Positions 26,508 to 35,899 of a stretch of 64,000 nt of DNA are shown here, in pieces. The notes under the pieces are model-generated. The model ran no database searches and was not told the origin of the DNA. It worked only from the letters and a program-made list of their open reading frames with translations. Numbering within the stretch: the first letter of the stretch is position 1; each line of letters begins with the position of its first letter. The stretch spans positions 1 to 64,000 of the forward strand of contig CANOBT010000015.1 of assembly GCA_947564305.1 (NCBI GenBank), in the 5' to 3' direction. The translations under genes were made by a program, and so were the position numbers. The DNA comes from an uncultured Lachnospiraceae bacterium. GTDB lineage: Bacteria; Bacillota_A; Clostridia; Lachnospirales; Lachnospiraceae.

Positions 26508-26540
26508 ACAAAACGCGCTGACTGCGCGTTTTGTTCTATT
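26508..26540 (+). terminator. Rho-independent terminator of the CAP protein gene
   Basis: ACAAAACGCGC/GCGCGTTTTGT forms an 11-bp stem with a 5-base loop, followed by TCTATTTTAAG. It lies 31 bases after the stop codon. Confidence 0.8.
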
Positions 26541-26639
26541 TTAAGAATCCCGCCGAAATCATCTTTCCATTTTTTTGCTTTTCATTCCCTCCCAAATAGG
26601 TTACAATAAAACCTGTATACAGGAGGATTTTCAAAAACC

Positions 26640-29015
26640 ATGAACCAGAAAACTTTAACGAAATTAGAATATGATAAAATTACCGCTCTTTTAGAAGAGC
26701 AGGCGACGTCTTTCCGCGGAAAGCAGCTCTGCCGGCGCTTAAAGCCCATGACAGATCTGGAACGGATTGACACTGCCCAGAAGCAGACTGCGGCCGCATT
26801 TACCCGGATTGTCAAAAAGGGCCGCGTCTCTTTCGGCGACGCCGCCCCCATTGAAGAATCCATGAAACGCCTGGAGGTGGGCGCCGCCCTCGGAAGCGGG
26901 GAACTTCTGCGTATCTGCAAGCTTCTGCAGAATACTGCGCGTGTAAAAGCTTATGGGAGGCATGACACCCAGGAAGACTCTGCGGACTGTCTGGACTCTT
27001 TCTTTGATGCACTGGAGCCTTTGACCACATTGTCTAATGAAATCGAGCGCTGTATCCTCAGCGAGGAAGAAATCAGCGACGATGCCAGTCCTGCATTAAA
27101 AAGAATCCGCCGCAGTATCGGCGGCATCAATGATAAAGTCCATTCCACACTGAACGGCCTGGTCAACGGCTCCCTGCGCACCTATCTGCAGGATCCCATT
27201 ATCACCATGCGCGGAGACCGTTACTGCATCCCGGTAAAATCCGAATACCGCGGCCAGGTGAACGGCATGATACACGACCAGTCCGCCACAGGTTCCACAC
27301 TCTTCATCGAGCCGATGGCAGTGGTAAAGCTGAACAACGACCTCAAAGAACTTTATGCAAAAGAACAGGAAGAAATCCAGGTCATCCTGGCCCGGTTAAG
27401 CGAAGAAACAGCAGGATATATCGAAGAAATCCGTGCCGATTACCGTTGTCTTACGGACCTCGATTTTATATTTGCCAGAGGGCACCTTGCCTTGTCCATG
27501 AACGGAAGCCGCCCGGTCTTAAACGAAGAAGGAAGAATCCATATCAGAAACGGCAGGCATCCTCTTTTGGATTCCAGAACTGTGGTTCCGATTACCGTTA
27601 CCCTGGGCCAGGATTTTTCCCTGTTAATTATTACCGGTCCCAATACCGGCGGCAAGACAGTCTGCCTGAAAACTGTCGGACTGTTTACGCTGATGGGTCA
27701 GGCAGGACTCCACATTCCCGCTTCAGACCGCTCGGAGCTTGCCGTATTTCATCAAGTATACGCAGATATCGGAGACGAGCAGAGCATTGAACAAAGCCTG
27801 AGTACGTTTTCCTCCCATATGACCAACATTGTGTCTTTTCTGCAGAAAGTGGACGAACGCTCCCTGGTGCTTTTTGATGAGTTAGGAGCGGGTACTGACC
27901 CCACGGAGGGTGCAGCACTTGCGATTGCCATCCTTTCCTATCTGCATGATCAGGGAATCCGCACCATGGCGACCACCCATTACAGTGAGCTGAAGGTGTA
28001 TGCACTCTCGACTCCCGGCGTGGAAAATGCCTGCTGCGAGTTTGACGTGGAAAGTCTGAAGCCAACGTACCACCTGCTCATCGGCATCCCCGGAAAAAGT
28101 AATGCATTTGCTATATCCGGCAAACTGGGACTGCCGGACTATATCATTGATGATGCAAAAAAACGGCTCTCCGAGCAGGATATTTCCTTTGAAGATCTGC
28201 TTACAGACCTGGAAGCGGGCAAACGTACTATCGAAAAAGAACAGGAAGAAATCCAGGCATACAAGCGTGAAATGGAGCGCTTAAAATCTCAGCTCCGGCA
28301 GAAAGAGGAACGTCTGGACGAACAGAGGGAGCGCATCATAAAAGAAGCAAATGAAAAAGCCAACGCCATCCTGCGGGATGCAAAAGATGTAGCAGACGAG
28401 ACTATCCGCAATTTCCAGAAGTTTGGACGGGAAAATATTTCCGCCGCAGAGATGGAAAAAGAGAGGGAGCGCCTGCGCAAAAAAATTAAAGACACGGCCA
28501 CAGATTCTTCTTTGAAGTCCAAAAAGCCTAAGAAAGAACATAAACCAACAGATTTCAAGCTGGGAGAATCCGTAAAAGTGCTCAGCATGAACCTTTCAGG
28601 CACCGTCCGCTCCCTGCCCGATTCCCGTGGAAATGTGACTGTGCAGATGGGAATTTTAAGCTCTCAGGTCCATATTTCCGACCTGGAGATCATCGAAGAA
28701 AAGAATCCCTTTTCCGCACCAAAGAAAAACCACACGGGAAGCGGAAGAATTAAGATGGGCAAGTCACTTTCTGTCAGTCCGGAGATCAACCTGCTTGGCA
28801 GGACAGTAGATGAGGCTGTCATGGAATTGGATAAATATCTGGACGACGCCCTTCTCTCCCACCTGACCACAGTCCGGGTGGTACATGGCAAAGGTACCGG
28901 AGCGCTGCGAAAGGGCATTCACGAATTCCTGAGGCGGCAGAAACATGTAAAATCCTATCATCTTGCCGAATACGGGGAAGGCGACGCAGGGGTTACGATT
29001 GTGGAACTCCGATAA
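26640..29015 (+). CDS. mutS2: MutS2 endonuclease/ribosome-splitting ATPase
   Basis: A 791-residue MutS2. The Walker A is ITGPNTGGKTVCLK (333-340), Walker B is SLVLFDELGAGTDPTEGAAL, and a long coiled-coil clamp region follows (about 520-640). A C-terminal Smr domain starts NLLGRTVDEAVMELDKYL and contains VRVVHGKGTGALRKG. MutS2 lacks the mismatch-recognition domain; it suppresses recombination and in Bacillus splits collided ribosomes. AGGAGG lies 13 bases before the ATG, which is longer than usual spacing. Confidence 0.97.
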   Translation: MNQKTLTKLEYDKITALLEEQATSFRGKQLCRRLKPMTDLERIDTAQKQTAAAFTRIVKKGRVSFGDAAPIEESMKRLEVGAALGSGELLRICKLLQNTARVKAYGRHDTQEDSADCLDSFFDALEPLTTLSNEIERCILSEEEISDDASPALKRIRRSIGGINDKVHSTLNGLVNGSLRTYLQDPIITMRGDRYCIPVKSEYRGQVNGMIHDQSATGSTLFIEPMAVVKLNNDLKELYAKEQEEIQVILARLSEETAGYIEEIRADYRCLTDLDFIFARGHLALSMNGSRPVLNEEGRIHIRNGRHPLLDSRTVVPITVTLGQDFSLLIITGPNTGGKTVCLKTVGLFTLMGQAGLHIPASDRSELAVFHQVYADIGDEQSIEQSLSTFSSHMTNIVSFLQKVDERSLVLFDELGAGTDPTEGAALAIAILSYLHDQGIRTMATTHYSELKVYALSTPGVENACCEFDVESLKPTYHLLIGIPGKSNAFAISGKLGLPDYIIDDAKKRLSEQDISFEDLLTDLEAGKRTIEKEQEEIQAYKREMERLKSQLRQKEERLDEQRERIIKEANEKANAILRDAKDVADETIRNFQKFGRENISAAEMEKERERLRKKIKDTATDSSLKSKKPKKEHKPTDFKLGESVKVLSMNLSGTVRSLPDSRGNVTVQMGILSSQVHISDLEIIEEKNPFSAPKKNHTGSGRIKMGKSLSVSPEINLLGRTVDEAVMELDKYLDDALLSHLTTVRVVHGKGTGALRKGIHEFLRRQKHVKSYHLAEYGEGDAGVTIVELR

Positions 29016-29062
29016 AAATATCCTGCAAAACACGCGATAATAATGATAGTAAGGAAGTTACA

Positions 29063-29148
29063 CTGCCACTAAGCTCGAAATGACCTCGCTAAGTGGACAG
29101 GCAGCTATAACTCGCACGTAAGCGCCTAAGAAACAGGCGCTAAGTGCG
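29063..29148 (+). promoter_or_regulatory. two hairpins in the leader of the response-regulator gene
   Basis: Hairpin 1 (29063-29100): CTGCCACT pairs with AGTGGACAG with one bulge. Hairpin 2 (29113-29148): CGCAC...GTGCG outer stem and GCGCCT...AGGCGC inner stem with small symmetric internal loops. The second ends 7 bases before the TAAGGAG ribosome binding site. It may be a leader structure, or a palindromic intergenic repeat carrying CTAAG-type motifs. Confidence 0.45.
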
Positions 29149-29168
29149 CATAATAAGGAGATTGTATC

Positions 29169-29879
29169 ATGGCAGCAAAACAAAAAATATTGATTGTAGA
29201 CGATGATGAAAATATTGCAGAACTCATCTCTCTCTATTTAAATAAAGAATGCTTTGACACAAAAATGGTATTTAATGGTGAGGATGCCCTTACCGCATTC
29301 GAAACCTACCAGCCGAACCTGATTCTGTTAGACCTGATGCTTCCAGGTATAGACGGCTACCAGGTCTGCCGGGAGATTCGTGCAGGTTCCTCGGTCCCCA
29401 TTATCATGCTCTCCGCCAAGGGGGAAGTATTTGACAAAGTTCTGGGGTTAGAACTGGGAGCTGACGACTATATCATGAAACCCTTTGATTCGAAAGAAAT
29501 GGTGGCACGTGTGCGCGCCGTCCTGCGCCGCTGCCAACCGCAGAAGCAGGAAAATTCTTCTGCTGAGAAGACAAAGCGCGTAGAGTACAGCGGTCTGACC
29601 ATCAACCTGACTAACTATTCCGTTGTATGTGACGGCCGCCAGGTGGAAATGCCGCCTAAAGAGCTGGAACTGCTGTATTTCCTTGCCGCCTCCCCAAATC
29701 AGGTATTCACAAGAGAGCAGCTTCTGGATCAGATTTGGGGCTACGAATATATCGGAGATACCCGAACCGTGGATGTGCATATCAAAAGGCTGAGGGAAAA
29801 AGTCAAAGACCACCCCTCCTGGTCCATCAGTACCGTCTGGGGCATTGGATATAAATTTGAGACTAAATCAGTGACTTAA
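29169..29879 (+). CDS. OmpR/PhoB-family response regulator
   Basis: A 236-residue regulator. The receiver domain has the acidic pair in ILIVDDDENIAE, the phosphorylated aspartate in LILLDLMLPGIDG (D55) and the conserved lysine in DDYIMKPFD. The C-terminal winged helix contains PPKELELLYFLAASPNQVFT and RTVDVHIKRLREKV. It forms a two-component pair with the kinase gene 22 bases downstream. The target is unknown; the solute-binding lipoprotein gene facing it is one candidate. Confidence 0.95.
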   Translation: MAAKQKILIVDDDENIAELISLYLNKECFDTKMVFNGEDALTAFETYQPNLILLDLMLPGIDGYQVCREIRAGSSVPIIMLSAKGEVFDKVLGLELGADDYIMKPFDSKEMVARVRAVLRRCQPQKQENSSAEKTKRVEYSGLTINLTNYSVVCDGRQVEMPPKELELLYFLAASPNQVFTREQLLDQIWGYEYIGDTRTVDVHIKRLREKVKDHPSWSISTVWGIGYKFETKSVT

Positions 29880-29901
29880 AAACACAAGATTGGAGGCACG
29901 C

Positions 29902-31308
29902 ATGAGAAGCACCCTGCATTTGAAATTTGTTTTCTTGTACATCATATTTGGTTTTCTGATGATTTTTACCGCTGCCACGCTCGGAAAGCAGCTTCTGCTG
30001 AACCGATTGACGGCAGACTCTTCGGAAGCCTTATACCGGGAAGCGAATCTTGTCGCCTCCAATTACCTCCCGTCCTATTTTTCGGAAAACTTAAGTTCCT
30101 GGAATGTCCATTCTCAGTTAAATGCCATGCGCATTTATCTGGATTCCTCACTCTGGTTCGTGGAGTCTGACGGAGCACTCATTACAGCCTCTAATCTTGA
30201 GAACACTGTGGCTCCAGAGATGATAGAGGAATTTAATCCAGCTGAAATCGGCGGCAATCAGCATGTAAAGGGAGACTATCACGGCTATTTCCAGGAGGAA
30301 GTCATTACCGTCATGGCTCCGGTCATCCAGGGATTCCATACTAAAGGCTATCTCTTGATCCACCAGCCGCTCTCTATCCTGGAGACACGCTGTTCCCGGA
30401 TGATGCTGCCATTTTATATCACTCTCGGGGTCATCTTTCTTTTATCGCTGATCTTTCTGCTGGGTTTTGAATACTTTGTTTACCGGCCCCTGCGTCTCAT
30501 CACAGAAGCTGCCACTCAGTATGCCTCCGGTAATCTGGATTATGAAATCCCGGTATATACACAAGATGAGATGGGATATCTTTCTGCTTCTCTGAATTAT
30601 ATGTCCTCCCAGCTAAATGATATGGAAGACTATCAGAAAAAAATCGTGGCAAATGTTTCCCACGATTTTCGTTCCCCCCTGACTTCCATCAAAGGCTATG
30701 TAGAGGCCATGACAGACGGCACGATTCCACCGGAGCTGCATGAAAAATATCTCAATATCATTTTATTTGAAACGGAACGTCTGACCGATTTAACAAAAGA
30801 CCTGCTTACCCTGAATGAATTTGACACGAAAGAATTGATGTTGGATAAAACCCGTTTTGACATTCAGGAAATGATTAAAAATACTGCTGCTTCTTTTGAA
30901 GGAGTCTGCACGGAAAAACGGGTTTCTATTGAACTGCTGCTTTTACCTGAACCCGCATATGTTCTGGCCGACAGCCGGAAAATCCAACAGGTCCTTTACA
31001 ATCTGATAGACAATGCCGTCAAATTCAGCGAAAATGAGAACGCCGTCAAGGTTGAGGTCACTCAAAAAGGCGGGAAAACCTTTGTTTCTGTTAAAGATAC
31101 CGGCATCGGTATCCCCAAAAAAGAACTCAACAAAATCTGGGAACGTTTTTATAAGTCCGATGCATCCCGCGGAAAAGATAAAAAAGGGACAGGTCTGGGC
31201 CTGTCCATTGTAAAAGAAGCCATTCTGGCTCATGATGAACATATCAACGTTATCAGCACGGAGGGAGTAGGAACCGAGTTTATCTTCTCGCTTGCCCGCT
31301 CGGAATAA
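29902..31308 (+). CDS. membrane sensor histidine kinase
   Basis: A 468-residue kinase. Two membrane spans (about residues 9-27 and 168-190) flank an extracellular sensor region of about 140 residues. A HAMP domain (FVYRPLRLITEAATQYASGN) follows, then the dimerisation domain with the phosphorylated histidine in NVSHDFRSPLTSIKGY (H254) and the ATPase domain with DNAVKFSENEN and DTGIGIPKKEL. The start at 29902 has GGAGG 5 bases upstream. It pairs with the preceding regulator. Confidence 0.95.
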   Translation: MRSTLHLKFVFLYIIFGFLMIFTAATLGKQLLLNRLTADSSEALYREANLVASNYLPSYFSENLSSWNVHSQLNAMRIYLDSSLWFVESDGALITASNLENTVAPEMIEEFNPAEIGGNQHVKGDYHGYFQEEVITVMAPVIQGFHTKGYLLIHQPLSILETRCSRMMLPFYITLGVIFLLSLIFLLGFEYFVYRPLRLITEAATQYASGNLDYEIPVYTQDEMGYLSASLNYMSSQLNDMEDYQKKIVANVSHDFRSPLTSIKGYVEAMTDGTIPPELHEKYLNIILFETERLTDLTKDLLTLNEFDTKELMLDKTRFDIQEMIKNTAASFEGVCTEKRVSIELLLLPEPAYVLADSRKIQQVLYNLIDNAVKFSENENAVKVEVTQKGGKTFVSVKDTGIGIPKKELNKIWERFYKSDASRGKDKKGTGLGLSIVKEAILAHDEHINVISTEGVGTEFIFSLARSE

Positions 31309-31316
31309 ACGCACTG

Positions 31317-32672
31317 TTACTCATAGAGCATCTTCTGAACGGATTCATCATTCATATTGTCTTTTGTCAGCCAGAGATAGCTTGTATTAACCTGAGCCTC
31401 ATTTCCTGCCTCCAGGACGGTTCTGGCCGCTGCTACGACGGAAGCATATCCCATTCCAAATGGGTTCTGCACTACCAGGCCGGCAATTTCTCCTGTTTCC
31501 AGAGCCTTGAGCTGCTCTTTCCCCGTGTCAAATCCTACGAGGACAATCGGGAAAGCTCCCTGGCTGGGACTGTCATGTTCTTCAGTATCTGCATCATTAT
31601 CCTCAGATGCAGAAGCATCTTCTTTCTTTTCACTTCCTTCTTCTATCTCACCAGAAGTTTCTTCTACCTTTTCATCTTCCTCTGCCTCTCCCTGCACCTC
31701 TGTATTCCGGGCGGCACTGCCATCCTCTCTCCATAAATCTTCCTCATCCTGCCCTGCCTGACGAATAGATTCCAACGCAAGCATTGTAGCAGAGGAATTG
31801 GTTCCAAACATTCCTCTGAGGTTGGGATAATTTCCCATAATATACCGCACTGCTTCCATATCCGAAAAGCTGTCCTTCTCAATCTTCCTTTCCCCTTCTT
31901 TCAGCTTTTCATTCTGCTTGTCAGCCATCTCTTTCTTGATGTCATCCAGCATATCACAATAAATCACTTCCACCACATGGATATCCGGATGGTCCGCTTC
32001 CATTTCCGCCTGAAAGCTCTGCGCACGCTCCCTGGCCGTCTCAGATTTCGAGTCATGGGCAAGCACGATCACATCCCCTTTTTTATCAATCTCATCTGCC
32101 AGCTTGAACGCCCCGGTGCGGGCCGCCTCCTGGTTGTCCGTCTTGACTGTACACTGGATTCCCTGATACTGATTTCCAGAATCCAACGCAATAATCGGGA
32201 TTCCGTTCTCCGTTGCAAGGTCAAACTGTACCGTGCAGGCGGCTTCATCAATACTGGCAATCCCAATCACATCCGGATAGCGCGACAACTCCTCGTCCAG
32301 AATATTCACCTGTTCATCAATGTCCTCCGTCTTTGCAGGTCCGTTGTATGTGACCTTAATCTTATCACTTCCTGTATATCCCAACTGTGCATTCAAATCC
32401 TCTGCCGCCTGCATAACCCCGTCCCTCACAGCTTCCCAATAAGAGGAACCTTCCATTTTCCCGATAATGGAAATATATGTCCCCGGCTCCAGGTCAAGGC
32501 CCTGAACGTCCCCATAGGCAGACGGAGAAATTGCATTCAAATTCGTCTGATACTCTGGCTCTACTGTTGTATCTCCTGTAAATGTCGCTTTCTTCTCCGG
32601 TTCGGCACATGCCCCAACAGACAGTGCCATTACAAATGATATCGCGACAGCTGCTATCCCTTTCCGATTCAT
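31317..32672 (-). CDS. solute-binding lipoprotein (type 1 periplasmic-binding fold) with acidic insertion
   Basis: A 451-residue lipoprotein: signal peptide and lipobox ALSVGAC with C22. The two-lobed sugar-binding fold (Peripla_BP_4-like) is visible: TYISIIGKMEGSSYWEAVRD, DVIGIASIDEAACTVQFDLA, IPIIALDSGNQYQGIQCTV, GDVIVLAHDSKSETARERAQ. Residues about 308-370 are a low-complexity acidic insert (Glu/Asp/Ser) before the last conserved strand PIVLVGFDTG. No permease or ATPase gene is adjacent; the gene converges with the histidine kinase gene, 8 bases apart. It may be an orphan ligand sensor. The start at 32672 has GGAGG upstream. Confidence 0.85.
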   Translation of the reverse strand: MNRKGIAAVAISFVMALSVGACAEPEKKATFTGDTTVEPEYQTNLNAISPSAYGDVQGLDLEPGTYISIIGKMEGSSYWEAVRDGVMQAAEDLNAQLGYTGSDKIKVTYNGPAKTEDIDEQVNILDEELSRYPDVIGIASIDEAACTVQFDLATENGIPIIALDSGNQYQGIQCTVKTDNQEAARTGAFKLADEIDKKGDVIVLAHDSKSETARERAQSFQAEMEADHPDIHVVEVIYCDMLDDIKKEMADKQNEKLKEGERKIEKDSFSDMEAVRYIMGNYPNLRGMFGTNSSATMLALESIRQAGQDEEDLWREDGSAARNTEVQGEAEEDEKVEETSGEIEEGSEKKEDASASEDNDADTEEHDSPSQGAFPIVLVGFDTGKEQLKALETGEIAGLVVQNPFGMGYASVVAAARTVLEAGNEAQVNTSYLWLTKDNMNDESVQKMLYE

Positions 32673-32826
32673 AAAAATCATCTCCTCCATTTATGAAAAC
32701 TCACACTACAATACTATACACGATTTTTATGAAAAAAAAAGGAATATTTTCTTAAATTTTTTGCGGCCGCTTAATTTGACACATTATCTGCATAAAATTC
32801 TTGTATATTTATCTCATTTGTATTAG

Positions 32827-33048
<222 letters not shown>

Positions 33049-33070
33049 TTCCGTCAGATATGTTACCGGA

Positions 33071-33140
33071 AGCTGCTCTTTATCAAGCAGCTATAATGGG
33101 CATTTACAGGATGTATAACACACTCTGTAAATGCCCATTT
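33071..33140 (+). terminator. tandem hairpins after the ferredoxin gene
   Basis: A short stem AGCTGCT/AGCAGCT (33071-33092) is followed by a strong 14-15-bp stem AATGGGCATTTACAG/CTGTAAATGCCCATT (33095-33139) and T-rich TTTTGTGTTT. The second is a Rho-independent terminator. Confidence 0.8.
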
Positions 33141-33274
33141 TGTGTTTCTGCGTAGTTGGGAAAATTGTCTTTATTTGACGAACACTTTTTTCCATCCATT
33201 TGCCTTGTATATGCTATAATATATGCGAACACAATGGCTGATATACGCAAACATCTTAAGGAGGTATCATATAT

Positions 33275-34021
33275 ATGGACGAAGTCAGATACATGATTTC
33301 CGAGGCTGCCAAAAAGGTTCAGGTAGAATCTCACGTTCTTCGCTACTGGGAAGAAGAGTTGGATTTGGAGATTGGCCGCACCGACATGGGGCACCGATAC
33401 TATACCGAAGATGACATACAGCTTTTCCTCTGTATCCAAAAACTAAAGAACGAAGGAATGCTCCTTCGAGACCTGAAACCAATGATTCCCGAACTAACTG
33501 CCACGCGTAAAAGGCTGAACGCTGCAAGGTTAAAAAAAGAGACGGAGTCTGCCGAAAATAGTAACGCCAAAACTGAGTCTGCACCTGCCAGTCCTGACAT
33601 CAGAGCCGACAAAATCAGCGTCGAATCCAAGGACACTAGTCTGGGTGACTCCAGAGAGGTAAAAAATGAATTGCAAGATTCTCCGGCTTCTGCGCCCTCC
33701 GCGGAAGCGGCCGTTCCAACAGAACTCACTTCAGCAGAGACCGAAGTCATCCAGGTGACTCAACTAGAACAGGTGCGCTCCCTGATCGGTGATGTCCTGA
33801 CTGACGTTGTCTCAGCCAACAACGAAACACTAAAAAAAGACATCAGCCGAAAGGTCACTGCTGATGTCATTCGAGAAATGGATTTTCTGTTTCAGGCTAA
33901 TGAACGCCGCGAAGAAGAGCACTATCGAAAATTGGACATGCTCATACGCCAACAGCAGGCACATCGCAAAGAAGCCATCAGAGACACCCCTATTGGCAAG
34001 CTGAAAAAGCTGCTTACATAA
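33275..34021 (+). CDS. MerR-like DNA-binding protein with C-terminal helical region
   Basis: A 248-residue protein. Residues 5-75 form a MerR-type winged helix-turn-helix (YMISEAAKKVQVESHVLRYW, TDMGHRYYTEDDIQLFLCIQ). A disordered, Ser/Glu/Ala-rich linker (about 90-165) leads to a charged helical end (NNETLKKDISRKVTADVIRE). The layout resembles Bacillus RacA (MerR-type head plus coiled coil), but identity as a chromosome-anchoring protein is only a suggestion. It faces dnaB, with 34 bases between the stop codons. Confidence 0.8.
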   Translation: MDEVRYMISEAAKKVQVESHVLRYWEEELDLEIGRTDMGHRYYTEDDIQLFLCIQKLKNEGMLLRDLKPMIPELTATRKRLNAARLKKETESAENSNAKTESAPASPDIRADKISVESKDTSLGDSREVKNELQDSPASAPSAEAAVPTELTSAETEVIQVTQLEQVRSLIGDVLTDVVSANNETLKKDISRKVTADVIREMDFLFQANERREEEHYRKLDMLIRQQQAHRKEAIRDTPIGKLKKLLT

Positions 34022-34055
34022 TCCGAAATAGAAAAGCCAAACCGACGCTCCATAC

Positions 34056-35393
34056 TCATTGCCGCAGTTCATTCCCAAAACGGGTGTACTGCGGCATCCA
34101 TGCCAGACGCACCGTTCCGATTGGGCCGTTCCTCTGCTTTGCAATGATAATCTCTGCAATGTTCTTGTCATCCGTATCTGGATTGTAATAATCGTCTCGA
34201 TAAATAAACATACATACATCGGCATCCTGCTCGATGGCTCCGGATTCTCGCAAATCCGAAAGCATCGGCCGCTTATCGGTTCTGGATTCCACGGCACGGC
34301 TCAGCTGAGACAATGCAACCACAGGCACATTAAGCTCCCTGGCCAATCCTTTTAAGGAGCGTGAGATATCAGAAATCTCCTGCTGACGGCTCTCATTGCT
34401 TCTGCGGCTGCTGCCGCTCATCAACTGCAGATAGTCAATAATAATCAAATCCAACCCCTGTTCTAACTTATATTTTCTGCATTTTGAACGCATCTCAGAA
34501 ATGGAAATTCCTGACGTATCATCAATGATCAATTTTGATTTTCCTATAATCCCTGCACCCTCTATCAGCTTTTCCCAGTCCGTATCTTTTAGTTCTCCGG
34601 TACGCAAAAGCTGTGCGTCCACATGTGATTCCAAAGAAAACAGACGGTTCACAAGCTGCTCCTTGGACATTTCCAGGCTAAACACTGCCACTGCACGATT
34701 CTGTCGGAAAGCCACATTCTGTGCAATATTCAGCACAAATGCCGTCTTTCCCATAGACGGCCTGGCTGCAATCAATATCAAATCCGAATTCTGCAGGCCC
34801 GATAATTTACGGTCCAAGTCAATAAAACCAGTGGGAATACCGGTCACATTTCCCCTCGTCTTGGAGGCTTTCTCAATGACCTCCAGTGCATTCAGCACCA
34901 CCTGCTTAATAGGCACATACTCCTGAGAATTACCGCTCTCCACCAGTTCAAATACCTGCTTCTCCGCCATCTCCAAAATCTCTTCTAAAGGGCGGTTCTC
35001 CATGTAGCACGTATTTGCAATCTCCTCATTCATCTTAATCAGCCTGCGCAGTGTGGCTTTTTCCTTAACAATCTGAGCATAATACTTCACATTCGCCCAA
35101 GTCTGCACCGAAGTCAATAAATCCCTGGCATATTCCATACTGCTGACTTCCGGAGGGACATTTTTTTCTTTCAAATGTTCCTGCAGCGTAATCAAATCCA
35201 CAGGCTTGCCCATATGAAACAACTCTACCATGGAATCGAAAAGGATGCCATACGCAGCCTGGTAGAAGTCCTCTCCTGCCAGAATTTCCGACGTCTCCAT
35301 AATGGCATCCTTATTTAACAACATCGCGCCTATGACGGCGCCCTCTGCTTCCATACTGTGTGGCAGAATCCGTTTAATTACTGCTTCTTCCAT
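34056..35393 (-). CDS. dnaB: replicative DNA helicase
   Basis: A 445-residue DnaB. The N-terminal helical domain begins LPHSMEAEGAVIGAMLLNKD. The RecA-like domain has the Walker A in LILIAARPSMGKTAFVLNIA, Walker B in LDLIIIDYLQLMSGS, and the arginine-finger region in NGPIGTVRLAWMP. It unwinds DNA ahead of the replication fork. It follows rplI with 6 bases between, a common rplI-dnaB arrangement. Confidence 0.97.
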   Translation of the reverse strand: MEEAVIKRILPHSMEAEGAVIGAMLLNKDAIMETSEILAGEDFYQAAYGILFDSMVELFHMGKPVDLITLQEHLKEKNVPPEVSSMEYARDLLTSVQTWANVKYYAQIVKEKATLRRLIKMNEEIANTCYMENRPLEEILEMAEKQVFELVESGNSQEYVPIKQVVLNALEVIEKASKTRGNVTGIPTGFIDLDRKLSGLQNSDLILIAARPSMGKTAFVLNIAQNVAFRQNRAVAVFSLEMSKEQLVNRLFSLESHVDAQLLRTGELKDTDWEKLIEGAGIIGKSKLIIDDTSGISISEMRSKCRKYKLEQGLDLIIIDYLQLMSGSSRRSNESRQQEISDISRSLKGLARELNVPVVALSQLSRAVESRTDKRPMLSDLRESGAIEQDADVCMFIYRDDYYNPDTDDKNIAEIIIAKQRNGPIGTVRLAWMPQYTRFGNELRQ

Positions 35394-35399
35394 AAAGCG

Positions 35400-35849
35400 T
35401 CACGCCTCTTCACCAATAACCACTTTCAGCTCTGCCGTAACTTCAGGGTGCAGCTTGATTGGTACATTGTGTGTGCCAAGAGATTTCAAAACCTCCTTCA
35501 ACTGGATTTTCTTCTTATCCACATCCAGTCCCATCTGCTCCTTCACCGCAGCAGCAATCTCCTTGCCGGACACAGAGCCGAATGCCTTTCCGCCTTCTCC
35601 AACCTTGATCCGCAGCTCCACCTGCCCTGCCTTAATCTGTTCCGCAAGAGCCTTGGCTGCCTCCAGATTTTCCTTGGCCACCTTCTCCTCGTTGCTCTTC
35701 TTCAGCTTCAAATCATTCAGATTCTTGCTGTTCGCCTCCATCCCCAGTTTCTTCGGCAAAATAAAATTCCTCGCATACCCGTCATTTACATTCACAATAT
35801 CGCCCTTTTTTCCGAGGGATTTCACATCTTCTAATAAAATTACTTTCAT
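35400..35849 (-). CDS. rplI: 50S ribosomal protein L9
   Basis: A 149-residue L9 with the N-terminal signature [29 protein letters not shown], the long connecting helix and a C-terminal domain ([19 protein letters not shown]). Gene order gdpP-like, rplI, dnaB is typical for Firmicutes. Confidence 0.97.
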   Translation of the reverse strand: MKVILLEDVKSLGKKGDIVNVNDGYARNFILPKKLGMEANSKNLNDLKLKKSNEEKVAKENLEAAKALAEQIKAGQVELRIKVGEGGKAFGSVSGKEIAAAVKEQMGLDVDKKKIQLKEVLKSLGTHNVPIKLHPEVTAELKVVIGEEA

Positions 35850-35899
35850 AATTGTTCGCTCCTATTCTTCCTAATCTCTATTACTTATCCAATGACTTT

